DNA of 64,000 nucleotides, from NCBI RefSeq assembly GCF_007483665.1, contig NZ_VIQO01000002.1:434001-498000 (forward strand), given 5' to 3'. Positions 14,970-27,487 of this stretch are shown piece by piece. Below the pieces are notes generated by a model that saw only the letters and a program-made list of their open reading frames with translations, made no database searches and was not told the origin of the DNA. This stretch comes from Catellatospora sichuanensis (GTDB lineage: Bacteria; Actinomycetota; Actinomycetes; Mycobacteriales; Micromonosporaceae). Each line of letters starts with the position of its first letter. Positions within the stretch are counted from its first letter, which is position 1. Made by a program: the position numbers and the translations under genes.

Positions 14970-16171
14970 TGGCCGGCCCGATCGAGGGTGCCGCGGGTGT
15001 GCGCGGCAACCGGTTCTTCGACGAGGCGCTGCTGGACAACGCGCCGGCGCTGGCCGCACGGGACCCTGGGGGCATGCTCCGGGCCATCGCGTCGGCGGGC
15101 GCGCAGGTGCGGGAGGCCACCACGCTGGCCGCCGAGACCGACCTGAGCCACCTCGCCGACGAGGGCCGGCCGCGGGCGGTCGTGGTGGTCGGTGCGGGCA
15201 CGGCCGCGCGTACCGGTGACATCCTGGCCACCATCGCGGGGCCGCGCTGCCTCGTGCCGGTGCTGACCCACCGCAGCGTGGAGGTGCCGGGCTGGATCGG
15301 CGCGGCCGACGTGGTGATCGCGGTGTCGGCGTCGGGCCGGTCGCCGGAGGCGCTGGCCGTGGCCGAGGCGGCGGGCCGGCGGGGTGCGCGGCTGGTGGGC
15401 ATCGGTGCGCCGGGTTCGCCGCTGCAGTCGGTGGCCGAGCGCTACCGCGCCCCGTTCATCCCGGTGCCGCGCCGCGGCGCGGCACGGGCGAACCTCTGGG
15501 GTCTGACGGTGCCGGTGCTGATGGCGGCCCGCGCGCTGGGCCTGGTCAAGGTCAACGAGGCTGACCTGGCCGAGACGGCGGTGCGCCTGGACCAGGACGC
15601 CGACCGCTGTCGGCCCACCGCGGAGACGTTCGTCAACCGCGCGAAGACGCTGGCCCTGAACATGGCCGGCTCGGTCCCGGTCATCTGGGGCGACTCGCCG
15701 CTGGCCGCGGTGGCCGCGGTGCGCTACGGCGACATGCTCTCCGCGAACGCCCGCTACCCGGTCGTCACCGACGCGCTCGGCGAGGCCGGGCGTGGCCGGG
15801 TGGGCCTGCTCGACGGTGTCTTCGGCGCGCTCGCCGCGCTGGAGCGGGACATCTTCGCTGATCCCGAGCTTGACGACGTGACGGCCGACCCCCCTCGTCT
15901 GCGCGTGGTGCTGCTGTGCGACGGTGGGCTCGCCGACGAGAACAGTGCGGCGCAGACGACGGACCGGCGAGCCGAGGTGGTGCAGGACATCGCGGCGAGG
16001 CGCGGGATCGAGGTGGACGTGCTCACCGCCGAAGGCGGATCGGCGCTGGAGCGGTTCGCCTCACTGGTCGCGGCGACTGACTTCGCCTCGGTCTACCTCG
16101 GCCTCGGGCATGGCCTGGATCCGATGGCGGTGCCGGCCGTCACGGAGCTGAAGGAGCAGTTGCGCAAGTGA
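14969..16171 (+). CDS. SIS-domain phosphoglucose/phosphomannose isomerase-like protein
   Basis: 400-residue cytosolic protein. The N-terminal SIS domain contains VVVVGAGTAARTGDILATIAG and DVVIAVSASGRSPEALAVAEAA, the sugar-phosphate binding serines. The C-terminal half fits the bacterial PGI/PMI C-terminal domain. Actinobacterial relatives sit between phosphomannomutase and manA, as here, and are called bifunctional isomerase or TobH-like. The ATG at 14969 is used because it overlaps the preceding stop; a GTG three bases earlier is in frame. Several active-site positions of true PGI cannot be confirmed by eye, so catalysis is likely but not certain. Confidence 0.8.
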   Translation: MAGPIEGAAGVRGNRFFDEALLDNAPALAARDPGGMLRAIASAGAQVREATTLAAETDLSHLADEGRPRAVVVVGAGTAARTGDILATIAGPRCLVPVLTHRSVEVPGWIGAADVVIAVSASGRSPEALAVAEAAGRRGARLVGIGAPGSPLQSVAERYRAPFIPVPRRGAARANLWGLTVPVLMAARALGLVKVNEADLAETAVRLDQDADRCRPTAETFVNRAKTLALNMAGSVPVIWGDSPLAAVAAVRYGDMLSANARYPVVTDALGEAGRGRVGLLDGVFGALAALERDIFADPELDDVTADPPRLRVVLLCDGGLADENSAAQTTDRRAEVVQDIAARRGIEVDVLTAEGGSALERFASLVAATDFASVYLGLGHGLDPMAVPAVTELKEQLRK

Positions 16172-16266
16172 GCGAGCGAAGCGGGCTCAACAACTACATG
16201 TGCGGAATGAGCGGGCGTCCCGGCGGGGCGTTCGCCGTCGGCCGGTGCACCGGGGCGTCGGCGTGA
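16168..16266 (+). CDS. Possible coupled mini-ORF between the SIS gene and the CDF transporter gene
   Basis: A 32-codon frame starts at a GTG overlapping the upstream stop (GTGA) and ends in a TGA overlapping the GTG start of the next gene (GTGA). It begins VSERSG. Its first bases (GTGAGCGAGCGAAGC..GGCTC) resemble the start of the 68-bp mini-ORF repeats at 34.7-35.0 kb. Expression is unproven; the double four-base overlap is the only support. Confidence 0.35.
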   Translation: MSERSGLNNYMCGMSGRPGGAFAVGRCTGASA

Positions 16267-17183
16267 GCGCGTCGGGCGGCACCAAGGCGATCGTCGCGGC
16301 GCTGCTGGCGAACGTCGGCATTGCGATCACCAAGTTCATCGCGTGGGCCCTGTCCGGGTCGTCGTCCATGCTGGCGGAGGCGATCCACTCGGTTGCCGAC
16401 TCGGGCAACCAGGTGCTGCTGCTGTTCGGCGGCCGCCGGGCCCAGCGGGAGGCGACGCCGCTGCACCCGTTCGGCTTCGGCCGGGAGCGGTACATCTACG
16501 CGTTCATCGTGTCGATCGTCCTGTTCAGCGTGGGTGGCCTGTTCGCGCTTTATGAGGCGTACCACAAGTTCCAGCACCCGACGGGCATTACGGAGTGGGA
16601 GTGGCTGCCGGTAACGGTGCTGCTGGTCGCGATCGTCCTGGAGTCCTTCTCGTTCCGCACCGCGATCATCGAGTCGAACGCGGTGCGCGGCAAGGCGAGC
16701 TGGAAGGAATTCGTCCGGCGGGCCAAGGCGCCGGAGCTTCCGGTGATCCTGCTGGAGGACCTGGGTGCGCTGGTGGGCCTGGTCTTCGCGTTGATCGGCG
16801 TCAGCATGACGCTGATCACCGGCAGCGGCTACTGGGACGCCGCGGGCACTATGATGATCGGCTTGTTGCTGGTGGTCATCGCGGTGGTGCTGGCGCTGGA
16901 GACGAAGAGCCTGCTGCTGGGCGAGTCGGCTACCGACGAGCACGTCAAGGCGATCGCTGCCGCCATCACGAACGGGCCCGAGGTGGAGCGCGTGATCCAC
17001 ATGCGCACCCTGCACCTCGGTCCGGAGGAGCTGCTGGTGGCCGCCAAGATCGCAGTCCGGCACGACGAGACCGCGGACGAGGTGGCCAGGGGCATCGACG
17101 CCGCCGAGGCACGGATCCGCGAGGCCGTGCCGATCGCCAAGGTCATCTACCTCGAGCCGGACATCTACTACCAGAAGGGCTGA
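16263..17183 (+). CDS. Cation diffusion facilitator family transporter
   Basis: 306-residue proton-coupled divalent metal exporter of the inner membrane. It has about five or six hydrophobic helices, the conserved HSVADSGNQ in helix 2 and LEDLGALVGL in helix 5, both supplying metal-site acidic residues, and a cytosolic C-terminal domain (about residues 215-306). GTG 16263 is chosen because the helix-1 region follows directly and it overlaps the preceding mini-ORF stop; an ATG at 16200 would add 21 Arg-rich residues. It lies four bases before manA. The metal (Zn, Mn or Fe) is not predictable here. Confidence 0.88.
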   Translation: MSASGGTKAIVAALLANVGIAITKFIAWALSGSSSMLAEAIHSVADSGNQVLLLFGGRRAQREATPLHPFGFGRERYIYAFIVSIVLFSVGGLFALYEAYHKFQHPTGITEWEWLPVTVLLVAIVLESFSFRTAIIESNAVRGKASWKEFVRRAKAPELPVILLEDLGALVGLVFALIGVSMTLITGSGYWDAAGTMMIGLLLVVIAVVLALETKSLLLGESATDEHVKAIAAAITNGPEVERVIHMRTLHLGPEELLVAAKIAVRHDETADEVARGIDAAEARIREAVPIAKVIYLEPDIYYQKG

Positions 17184-17187
17184 GCGA

Positions 17188-18351
<1,164 letters not shown>

Positions 18352-18481
18352 GCGGCGCTTCTCTACAACGGACGCAGGGCGTGCCCGGTTGAAAATGAAC
18401 CCCATTTCTCAGCCGGACAGGCCTTTTCGCGTATCCGAGGGCCGGTGCGACACGGCGAGGCGCACGACTTGAGGGTTCTGC

Positions 18482-18509
18482 TTGACACCGGAAAAGCGGA
18501 GTGTAGCCT
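18482..18509 (+). promoter_or_regulatory. Promoter for sahH
   Basis: TTGACA (18482-18487), a 16-base spacer and TAGCCT (18504-18509). It predicts a 5' leader of about 215 bases before the sahH start, an unusual length for this genome, where many messages look leaderless. The stretch 18352-18481 otherwise holds no gene. It contains a relatively AT-rich TGAAAATG..CATTTCTCA inverted pair (18390-18411) of unknown role. Confidence 0.5.
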
Positions 18510-18576
18510 TTTACTCACGCAGCGTTATCGGGATCATTCAGTCCGAGCCACGCGCGGGGGAACCAAACCGGGGGGA

Positions 18577-18650
18577 GTGTGGCCCGGTTCCTGAGGCGGA
18601 GGGTCCGTCCGGGGACCGGGCCACACGTATGACCCGGGCTCGACCCTCCG
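18577..18650 (+). promoter_or_regulatory. Structured sahH leader with potential pseudoknot
   Basis: Stem 1 is perfect over 12 bp: GTGTGGCCCGGT (18577-18588) with ACCGGGCCACAC (18615-18626). Within its loop CGGAGGGTC (18597-18605) is the exact complement of GACCCTCCG (18642-18650) outside the stem, so a pseudoknot or switch between two folds is possible. GGGGGAACCAAACC precedes it. The next gene is S-adenosylhomocysteinase, and known SAH, SAM-II and SAM-V sensors are pseudoknots, but their consensus sequences are not visible. It is a candidate metabolite-sensing leader by inference only. Confidence 0.4.
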
Positions 18651-18732
18651 GAGGAGGCGGTTCCCGGCCCCCTGGGGGCGGAGAAGTAGGCTGTACCTCG
18701 CACTGGTCAGCCGACCGATTGGGAGTTCATCT

Positions 18733-20184
<1,452 letters not shown>

Positions 20185-20200
20185 ACCGGATCGGCGGAAC

Positions 20201-20234
20201 GGAAGAAGGGCGCCCGAGCGGGCGCCCTTCTTCC
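20201..20234. terminator. Bidirectional terminator between ahcY and the RDD gene
   Basis: Perfect arms GGAAGAAGGGCGCCC and its complement around a GAGC loop. The A-rich and T-rich ends suit both convergent genes. Confidence 0.85.
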
Positions 20235-20259
20235 TGTTTCGAGCCTGGTGAAGGCGCGG

Positions 20260-21228
20260 TCAGGCCGGGGCGGCCGGCCGCAGCGAGCGCGGGTCGACGG
20301 CCGGGCCGGTGGGCTGGCCGGGAATGAACGCCGCTGGGGGCGCGTGGCCGGCAGCGGGCCCGGCGAGCGTCGGGGCGGGCACGGGCGCGAAGAGCTCCGG
20401 CCAGAGCACGGCGTGGCTGGCCCGGTCCCGGGCCAGGCGCTGGGAGGCGCGGCGGTGCCGCTCGCCGATCACGCCCGCCAGGTACGCCCAGCCGGGGGTG
20501 TCGGGCGGAGCAGCCGGGGTGACGCAAGCGGCGATCTCGGTGGCCAGGGCGTGCCCGAGCCGGGTGCGGTAAGGCTCGCTGAGCCCGCGGCTGCGGGCCA
20601 GGAAGTGCCGTGCCGCCAGCGCCAGCTCGTCGTCGAGGCCGGTCAGGTCGAGGGTCGACGCCCAGCGCGCCAGCGGCGGCGGGGTCGTCGGGACCCAGCC
20701 CCAGCCCTCCGGAGAGCGGTCGTGGATGACGATGGTGCCCGAGACCACGTCGGCCAGGCGTTTGCCGCGTGGCGAGCCGGTCAGCACGATCAGGCTCACC
20801 GCCCAGTTGACGATCAGCAGCAGGCCCGGCCACTCCAGGGTCGCCCCGACCAGCGCGCGGGTGAACGACTGGCGCAGGGTGATCGGGCCGCCGTCGTCGC
20901 GTACCACGCGCAGGCCCATCGCGAGCTTGCCCAGCGACCGGCCCCGGGTCAGCACCAGCAGCAGGGTCGGGTAGCCCACGGTCGTCAGCACCAGGGCGAT
21001 GATGTACGAGGCCTGGGTGCTGGCCGCGTCGCCGAGCCGGGTGATGCCGAAGAACGCCACCAGGAGCAGCACCAGCACGAAGAACAGCATGACCTGCGCG
21101 ACGATGTCGATCAGCAGGGCGGGCACCCGCGAGCCGGCCCGGGCCAGCCGGACCTCCAGGTGCACGGCCTCGCCGCTGACCAGCCCCGCCGTGCTCTCCG
21201 CCGTATCCCGCCCGTGCCGCATCGGCAC
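20260..21228 (-). CDS. RDD family membrane protein
   Basis: 322-residue integral membrane protein. The RDD domain spans about residues 25-170: ARAGSRVPALLIDIVAQ carries the conserved R and D, two hydrophobic segments follow, then RGRSLGKLAMGLRVVRDDGG, another helix pair and GKRLADVVSGTIVIHD. The C-terminal 150 residues are soluble and Pro/Ala rich. RDD proteins are of uncertain transport or ion-homeostasis role. GTG 21228 or ATG 21222 could start it; neither has a clear ribosome site. It is divergent from the SpoIIM-like gene, a pairing common in actinobacteria. Confidence 0.85.
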   Translation of the reverse strand: MPMRHGRDTAESTAGLVSGEAVHLEVRLARAGSRVPALLIDIVAQVMLFFVLVLLLVAFFGITRLGDAASTQASYIIALVLTTVGYPTLLLVLTRGRSLGKLAMGLRVVRDDGGPITLRQSFTRALVGATLEWPGLLLIVNWAVSLIVLTGSPRGKRLADVVSGTIVIHDRSPEGWGWVPTTPPPLARWASTLDLTGLDDELALAARHFLARSRGLSEPYRTRLGHALATEIAACVTPAAPPDTPGWAYLAGVIGERHRRASQRLARDRASHAVLWPELFAPVPAPTLAGPAAGHAPPAAFIPGQPTGPAVDPRSLRPAAPA

Positions 21229-21306
21229 AGTGAATCACAGGCCCGCGCCCCGCGACTGTCCCCGCTAGGCTGCCGGTCGGCGGACAACCGGGGAGAGGAC
21301 GAACGG

Positions 21307-22323
21307 GTGGACCTGGACGCGTACGTGGCCGAGCATCGCGGCGAGTGGCGGCGCCTGGAGGCGCTGAGCCGGCGGCGCAAGCCCACCGCGGCCGAGGCCG
21401 ACGAGATGGTGCTGCTCTACCAGCGGGTCGCCACCCACCTGTCCGTGGTGCGCAGCCGCACCCCGGATCCGGCGCTGGTGGCCGAGCTGTCCCGGCTGGT
21501 GCTGTCGGCCCGCGCGGCGATCACCGGGGCACAGCCGGTGGACTGGCGCCGGGTGCCGCGCTTCCTCGTCCACGACCTGCCGCTCGCCATCTACCAGGCA
21601 CGCCGCTGGTGGATCAGCGCCGCGGTCTGCTTCCTGCTGGTGGCCGGGGCGATCGCGGTCTGGGTCATCCAGGACCCCACCCTGCCGCGGGCCTTCGGGA
21701 TGACCTCCGCGGAGATCGACAGCCTCGTCCAGCACGACTTCGAGGACTACTACAGCGAGCATTTCGCGCCCAACTTCGGCCTGCTGGTGTGGACCAACAA
21801 CGCCTGGATCGCGGCGCAGAGCCTGGCCGCCGGGGTGCTGCTGCTCCCGGTGGCGCTGATCCTGTGGGAGAACGCGCTGAGCATCGGGCTGACCGGCGGC
21901 CTGATGATCGGCCACGGCCGGGCCGACGTCTTCTTCGGCCTGATCGCCCCGCACGGTCTGCTGGAGCTGACCGCCATCTTCGTGGCGGCCGGCATCGGCC
22001 TGCGGGTCGGCTGGTCGTGGGTCGTGCCGGCGCCGCTGCTGACCCGCGGGCAGTCGCTGGCCGTGGCCGCGCGGCAGGGCATGGTCGGCGCGGTCGGGCT
22101 GGTCGGCGTGCTCGCCGTGGCCGGGCTGCTGGAGGCGTTCGTGACGCCGTCGTTCCTGCCGTTGCTGGTACGGGACGCGATCGGCGTGCTGGTGTGGACC
22201 GCCTTCCTGGCGTACGTCTTCGTGCTGGGCCGCCGGGCCGAGCGCGCGGAGGAACCCGCGGTGGCGGGCGGGCAGGACGCGGTCGGCGGTCAGAGCCGGC
22301 CGGTGGCCTTCAAGGCGAGGTAG
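21307..22323 (+). CDS. Stage II sporulation protein M-family (DUF95) membrane protein
   Basis: 338-residue membrane protein. An N-terminal soluble stretch of about 95 residues (MDLDAYVAEHRGEWRRLEALS) is followed by about five hydrophobic segments and the family pattern FLLVAGAIAVWV, FGLLVWTNNAWIAAQSLAAGV, IAPHGLLELTAIFVAAGIGLR. The start is GTG 21307 after GGAGAGG. Actinobacterial SpoIIM-like proteins occur beside RDD and DUF58/MoxR genes; their role is unknown. The 3' end overlaps that of the convergent DUF58 gene by 34 bases. Confidence 0.88.
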   Translation: MDLDAYVAEHRGEWRRLEALSRRRKPTAAEADEMVLLYQRVATHLSVVRSRTPDPALVAELSRLVLSARAAITGAQPVDWRRVPRFLVHDLPLAIYQARRWWISAAVCFLLVAGAIAVWVIQDPTLPRAFGMTSAEIDSLVQHDFEDYYSEHFAPNFGLLVWTNNAWIAAQSLAAGVLLLPVALILWENALSIGLTGGLMIGHGRADVFFGLIAPHGLLELTAIFVAAGIGLRVGWSWVVPAPLLTRGQSLAVAARQGMVGAVGLVGVLAVAGLLEAFVTPSFLPLLVRDAIGVLVWTAFLAYVFVLGRRAERAEEPAVAGGQDAVGGQSRPVAFKAR

Positions 22324-23603
22324 GCGTCGGTGACCTGGCTCGCGAACGTGTCGGCCGGGAAGTCCAGCACCTCGACGCCGTACCGGGCCAGCGCGCCGCT
22401 CAGCTTCTCCCGTTCGGCCAGCGCGCGGGTGCCCGCCGCCGCGGCGTAGACCTCGTTCGCGCCGTGCAGGGGGGTCGCCGCCAGCGCCGCCAGGGCCGGA
22501 TCGTGCACGGCGGCGATGAGCACCCGGTGCCGGGCGGCCAGCCGCGGCAGCACCGGCAGCAGGCCCTCGCCGAGCGCGCCCGGCTCCAGCGCGGTGAAGA
22601 CGACCACCAGCGAGCGCTTGCGCTCCCGGCGCAGCACCTCGCTGGTGATCAGCTCGAAGTCGGTCTCCACCATCGCGGGCTGCAGCGGGGCCACCGCGTT
22701 GATCAGGCGGGGCAGGGTGCTGCGGCCGTGTGAGCCGGCCACGACCGCGCGCACCCGGTGGTCGGCCGCGATCAGGTCGACCTGATCGCCGGCCTCCTGC
22801 GCGACCGCGGCCAGCAGCAGCGCGGCGTCCATGGCGGCGTCGAGGCGGGGCTCGTCGCCGACCCGCACCGCGCTGGTGCGGCCGGTGTCCAGCACGCACA
22901 CGATGCGCCGCGAGCGCTCGGGCCGCCAGGTGCGCACCATGACGTCACGCCGCCGGGCGGTGGCCCGCCAGTCGATCGAGCGCACGTCGTCGCCGGGCAC
23001 GTACTCGCGGAGCACGTCGAACTCGGTCCCCTGGCCCCGGCCCCGGATCGCGGTCGCGCCCTCGACGGTGCGCAGCTTTGCCAGCTTCTCCGGCAGGTGC
23101 CGGCGGGACGTGAACCGGGGGAGCACCCGCAGCGTCCACGGCGGCCGGTGATCTGCCTGGCGCACGGCCAGCCCGAGCGGGCCGTGGCTGCGTACGGTGA
23201 CCTGCTCGGCGGCCCGGTCGCCGCGCCGGGTGGGGGTCAGCGTGGTGGTCAGGGTCGCCGCGTCGCCCGCGGCCAGGGCCACCGGGTGGGCGTACGGCCG
23301 CGCCCCGGCCGAGGGCACCCAGGCGTCGCGCACCAGCAGCCGGGCGTCGGCGCCGGCACGGTTCGCCACGGTCAGCGCGACATCGACGTCCTCGCCGAGC
23401 CGCACCACGGCACCGGTCGCCTCGCGCCGGACGGTGATCCGGCGCGGGTCGGCGGCCAGCGCCCAGTCAGCCAGCACGGCCGCCGCGACGAGCGCGATCA
23501 GGACGCCGCACAGCGCCCACGGCGGGATGCCGTACAGCGCCGACAGCACGCCGACGACCGGCGCGCACAGCGCGACCAGGAGGGCGGCACGAGCGGTGGG
23601 CAC
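22290..23603 (-). CDS. DUF58 domain-containing protein
   Basis: 437 residues, with two N-terminal membrane helices (residues 8-50) and a large soluble part. The DUF58 signature is GTEFDVLREYVPGDDVRSIDWRATARRRDVMVRTWRPERSRRI near residues 195-240, followed by a degenerate von Willebrand A fold (VCVLDTGRTSA). DUF58 proteins are encoded next to MoxR ATPases and are thought to be their clients or partners. It is the last gene of a five-gene minus-strand operon and starts six bases after the MoxR stop. Confidence 0.9.
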   Translation of the reverse strand: MPTARAALLVALCAPVVGVLSALYGIPPWALCGVLIALVAAAVLADWALAADPRRITVRREATGAVVRLGEDVDVALTVANRAGADARLLVRDAWVPSAGARPYAHPVALAAGDAATLTTTLTPTRRGDRAAEQVTVRSHGPLGLAVRQADHRPPWTLRVLPRFTSRRHLPEKLAKLRTVEGATAIRGRGQGTEFDVLREYVPGDDVRSIDWRATARRRDVMVRTWRPERSRRIVCVLDTGRTSAVRVGDEPRLDAAMDAALLLAAVAQEAGDQVDLIAADHRVRAVVAGSHGRSTLPRLINAVAPLQPAMVETDFELITSEVLRRERKRSLVVVFTALEPGALGEGLLPVLPRLAARHRVLIAAVHDPALAALAATPLHGANEVYAAAAGTRALAEREKLSGALARYGVEVLDFPADTFASQVTDAYLALKATGRL

Positions 23604-23609
23604 GGCGCG

Positions 23610-24583
<974 letters not shown>

Positions 24584-24587
<4 letters not shown>

Positions 24588-25825
24588 CGGGGCTCTCCTT
24601 CGTTGACAGGTCGTGCGGTCACGTATTCGACCAGGTGCCGCAGCTGGACGGCGCGGTCGTGCAGTTCGTCGTCGGTCTGCGGCGGCGGCCCGTAGAGGAT
24701 CTCGCCGAGGCGTTGCGGATGGTCGCCGGTGCGCGCCTGCAGCGCCGGCAGCAGCGCCTCCGGGCCGGCGGTGGCGGGCAGGTTCAGCGCCGCGGCCAAC
24801 CGGCGCCGGGCGGCGGCCCGCAGCGTCTCCAGCGCCGGGCCGCGGGCCCGGGCCCGCCGGTAGAGCCGGCCCCGCCCGGCCGCGGTCTCCGCACCGGGCA
24901 CCACCACCGGCAGCGCCTCCGGCACGGGCGGGCCCAGCCGGCGGCCGCGCGCCAGCATGACCGTCAGCGTCGCGGCCAGCAGCGTCAGCACCACCCAGAA
25001 CAGCCAGTCCGGGAACGGGCTCGGCCCCGTGGCGGACTTGGCCTCGTTGCCGCTGGGCGGGACGTAGTCGTCGTAGTCGTCCTCGGCCACCGGTGGCTTC
25101 GACGGCTTCGGCGGGACCGGCTCGCGCTCGTGCAGGTCCAGCCAGACCAGGGTGCTCTTCGCGCTGAGCAGGTCGAGTGCGAGCCCGGCGTTGTCGTGCT
25201 CACCGGCCCGCTCCGCCCGGAACGGATCGGCGCTACCGACCAGCACGAACTCCTTGCCGTGCTCGTACACCCGGACCAGCCCGCCGTCGTAGCAGCTCTC
25301 GACCGCGGCGGTGGCGTCCTCCAGCTGCCCGTAGCGGGTGCGCACCACCGCGGCGGGCCCGGCGTCGGTCAGCCTGCAGTCCGCGCCGCGCGCGGCCACC
25401 CCGGTCGCCCAGCGCCGCCCGCTCGTCCCGACCGACTCGACGGCCTCGGCGACCTGGGCGGCGTCGGGCTCGACCAGCACCACCCGGACGCGGTCGGGCA
25501 GCCAGCGCAGCCAGCCGAGCTGGCCGCGGTAGAGGAACCCGGGGCTGGGCACGAACAGTGTCGTGTCGCCGCGGGTCGGCCCGAGCGCCCGGAAGGCCTC
25601 GTCGCTGTCGGTGAACGTACGGATCGTCACGCCCCGGGCGCGCAACTGCTCGGCCAGCCCGGCCGCGCCGTCGGGCCCGTCGCCCGCGGGGGCCAGGTAC
25701 GCCGGTTCGGACGGCGACGGCTCCTCGATCATGTGCACGCTGACCGAGTACACGATCAGTGCCAGCACCGGCAGGATCGGCAGTACCAGCCGCCACCGCC
25801 GGCGGCGTTGCGTCCGGGTCGTCAT
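24584..25825 (-). CDS. DUF4350 domain-containing membrane protein
   Basis: 413 residues. An N-terminal membrane anchor (WRLVLPILPVLALIVYSV) is followed by a periplasmic-side DUF4350 domain (about 40-235), a linker rich in acidic and Pro residues (PPKPSKPPVAEDDYDDYVPPSG), and a second helix (PDWLFWVVLTLLAATLTVML) near 270 with a cytosolic Arg/Ala-rich tail. The family accompanies MoxR/DUF58/DUF4129 operons in actinobacteria. It is coupled to both neighbours by four-base overlaps. Confidence 0.85.
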
Positions 25826-26385
25826 CGCCCACCTCGCACCAGCTCGTGCACGGTGGCCAGGTGGCCCCGCATCCGCTCGTCGTCCCCGGCGGTCGCCGGG
25901 CGCTGGGCGTACCAGATGCCGGAGAAGATCCCCGTCGCGCCCTGCAGGGCGGGACCCAGCTCGGGGCGGGCTCCGCCGGCGGCACCGGCCAGCTCGGTCA
26001 CCGTCCAGCCGGGCACGTGCTCGACCACGCCCCGGTCGACGAGTTCGCGCACCATGGCGCGCAGCCGCTCGCGGACCGCTTCAGCCCAGCGGCCCTCCGC
26101 GGCGTACCGGTCGGCCTGGGAGAGGTAGACCTCCGGGGCCAGGGCGGGCAGTTCCTCGGCTCCGCCGTCGTCCTCCGCGGCAGGCCGGTCGTCGGCCTGC
26201 TCGACGTCACGCACCGGCTCGCCGGCTCGACGGCTCCGGCCCACCCGCCAGCGCGTGGGCAACCAGGCCGGGAAGGTGTACCACAGCACCCCGACGATGG
26301 CCGCCAGCAGCAGGAACAGAAATGCGGCCAGCCCGAACGGGATGACGTCGTCGAAGATCGCGACCGTCTCGTTCCACCATCGCAT
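25822..26385 (-). CDS. DUF4129 domain-containing protein
   Basis: 187 residues. One N-terminal helix (VIPFGLAAFLFLLLAAIVGVLWY) is followed by a cytosolic acidic linker and the DUF4129 domain (EVYLSQADRYAAEGRWAEAVRERLRAMVRELVDRGV...TVTELA) at about residues 90-150. DUF4129 is also found at the C terminus of transglutaminase-like proteins in such operons. ATG 26385 overlaps the upstream stop; its own stop overlaps the next ATG (ATGA). Confidence 0.87.
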   Translation of the reverse strand: MRWWNETVAIFDDVIPFGLAAFLFLLLAAIVGVLWYTFPAWLPTRWRVGRSRRAGEPVRDVEQADDRPAAEDDGGAEELPALAPEVYLSQADRYAAEGRWAEAVRERLRAMVRELVDRGVVEHVPGWTVTELAGAAGGARPELGPALQGATGIFSGIWYAQRPATAGDDERMRGHLATVHELVRGGR

Positions 26386-27371
26386 CAGCGTGCCGCCAGC
26401 ATCTCAGGGCTGGGCTCGCGGTGCCGGGCGGCGCCGGTGAGCCACAGGTCGAGGCCCTCCAGCCGCACCCGCGACTCGATCAGCAGCGCGGCGTCCAGCG
26501 CCGCCAGGCTGGCGTACGCCAGTGCATTGGCGGCGACGATCATCGGCACCAGCAGCCACTCCGCCACGTCGCCCGGCAGGTCCAGATACGTCACCCCGGC
26601 GAGCAGGCCCAGGTAGAAGGCGAAGCGGATGAGCAGCCAGGAGAAGTAGCCGACGACGCGGACGGAGGCCGCGCGCATGCCACCGCGGAAGGCCAGCCCG
26701 GCCGCCCGCTTCAGCGCGCTCAACGGCCCGCGCCGCTCGATCGTCACCGCGACCGCGGCCAGGCCGAACAGCGGATACCCGAGCAGCCACACCGGGCCCA
26801 GGAACGCCCCGAGCGCGGCGGGCACCGCTGCGACCAGGCCCACCAGGGCGATCGCCTCGACCTCCCGCAGCCGGTCGCGCCACCGGAACCGCGGTACGGG
26901 CTTGCCGGTGACCGCCGAGACGGCCGCCCGGCCCGCCGCCGGTCCGAGGCAGCTGATGATCAAAGCTTCGAGGCCCGCGCCGATCGCGAGCAACAGCCAG
27001 TAACCGCTGCTCAGACCGGACGGGCCCGCACTGAGGTGGATGCCCAGGGTGAGCCGCCCGGGCACCAGCACCGCCTGCTCCAGCAGCGCGAGCACCGCAG
27101 CGGTCGCCAGCAGCACGACGGCACGGCGGCGCACCAGCTCGGAAGCGGTGTCCAGCAGCTCGCCCAGGGTCAGCGGGCGCAGCGGCAGCGCTTCGTCACG
27201 CGGCAGCCGGCGCGCGGCCGAGGGCGCGGCGCGTTCCAATCGTCGCTCCGAGGGGGTGTCGGCGGAACGTGGGCAGACCCCGGAGCGACGCGCGACAGGC
27301 GCGGCGTGCCGGGACCAGCCGTGTTCCGGGGGGTGGCGGAGGCCGCCGCCATCCTGGCACGGCGTGGCCAC
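26385..27371 (-). CDS. Multi-pass membrane protein, first gene of the MoxR operon
   Basis: Unassigned integral membrane protein. The conserved body begins at about residue 66 with LRPLTLGELLDTASELVRRRAVVLL and has about five or six hydrophobic segments (VLLATAAVLALLEQAVLV, ALVGLVAAVPAALGAFLGPV, LLIRFAFYLGLLAGVTYL, LVPMIVAANALAYASLAALDA). Similar proteins head MoxR/DUF58 operons in this family. The first 60 residues are Arg/Pro rich and not conserved-looking, so the true start probably lies downstream of 27371, but I see no convincing codon with a ribosome site. It is divergent from mtrA. Confidence 0.7.
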   Translation of the reverse strand: MATPCQDGGGLRHPPEHGWSRHAAPVARRSGVCPRSADTPSERRLERAAPSAARRLPRDEALPLRPLTLGELLDTASELVRRRAVVLLATAAVLALLEQAVLVPGRLTLGIHLSAGPSGLSSGYWLLLAIGAGLEALIISCLGPAAGRAAVSAVTGKPVPRFRWRDRLREVEAIALVGLVAAVPAALGAFLGPVWLLGYPLFGLAAVAVTIERRGPLSALKRAAGLAFRGGMRAASVRVVGYFSWLLIRFAFYLGLLAGVTYLDLPGDVAEWLLVPMIVAANALAYASLAALDAALLIESRVRLEGLDLWLTGAARHREPSPEMLAAR

Positions 27372-27487
27372 ATACGTGGCCCCTACCCTGGCCGATCGGA
27401 CGAGATCGGTGAAGCGGGTTCGTGTCTCGGCGGGTGGGATGGGATATTGGACGGCATGAGCGAGCCGATGATGCCGAGGTTTACCGC

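Noticed and set aside
18577..18650. Classical SAH riboswitch
   Set aside because: The consensus GAGGAGCGCUGC and CCCAGGCUCG segments are missing, so only an unclassified structured leader is reported.
18541..18700. Cyclic-di-AMP (ydaO) riboswitch before sahH, suggested by GGGGGAACCAAACC
   Set aside because: The other conserved blocks of that class (GGGGTGAAUC and CGUCAGCUAACC-type end) are not present in order.
22290..22323. Frameshift or assembly error at the overlapping ends of the SpoIIM-like and DUF58 genes
   Set aside because: Both proteins end normally for their families; a short convergent overlap is sufficient explanation.
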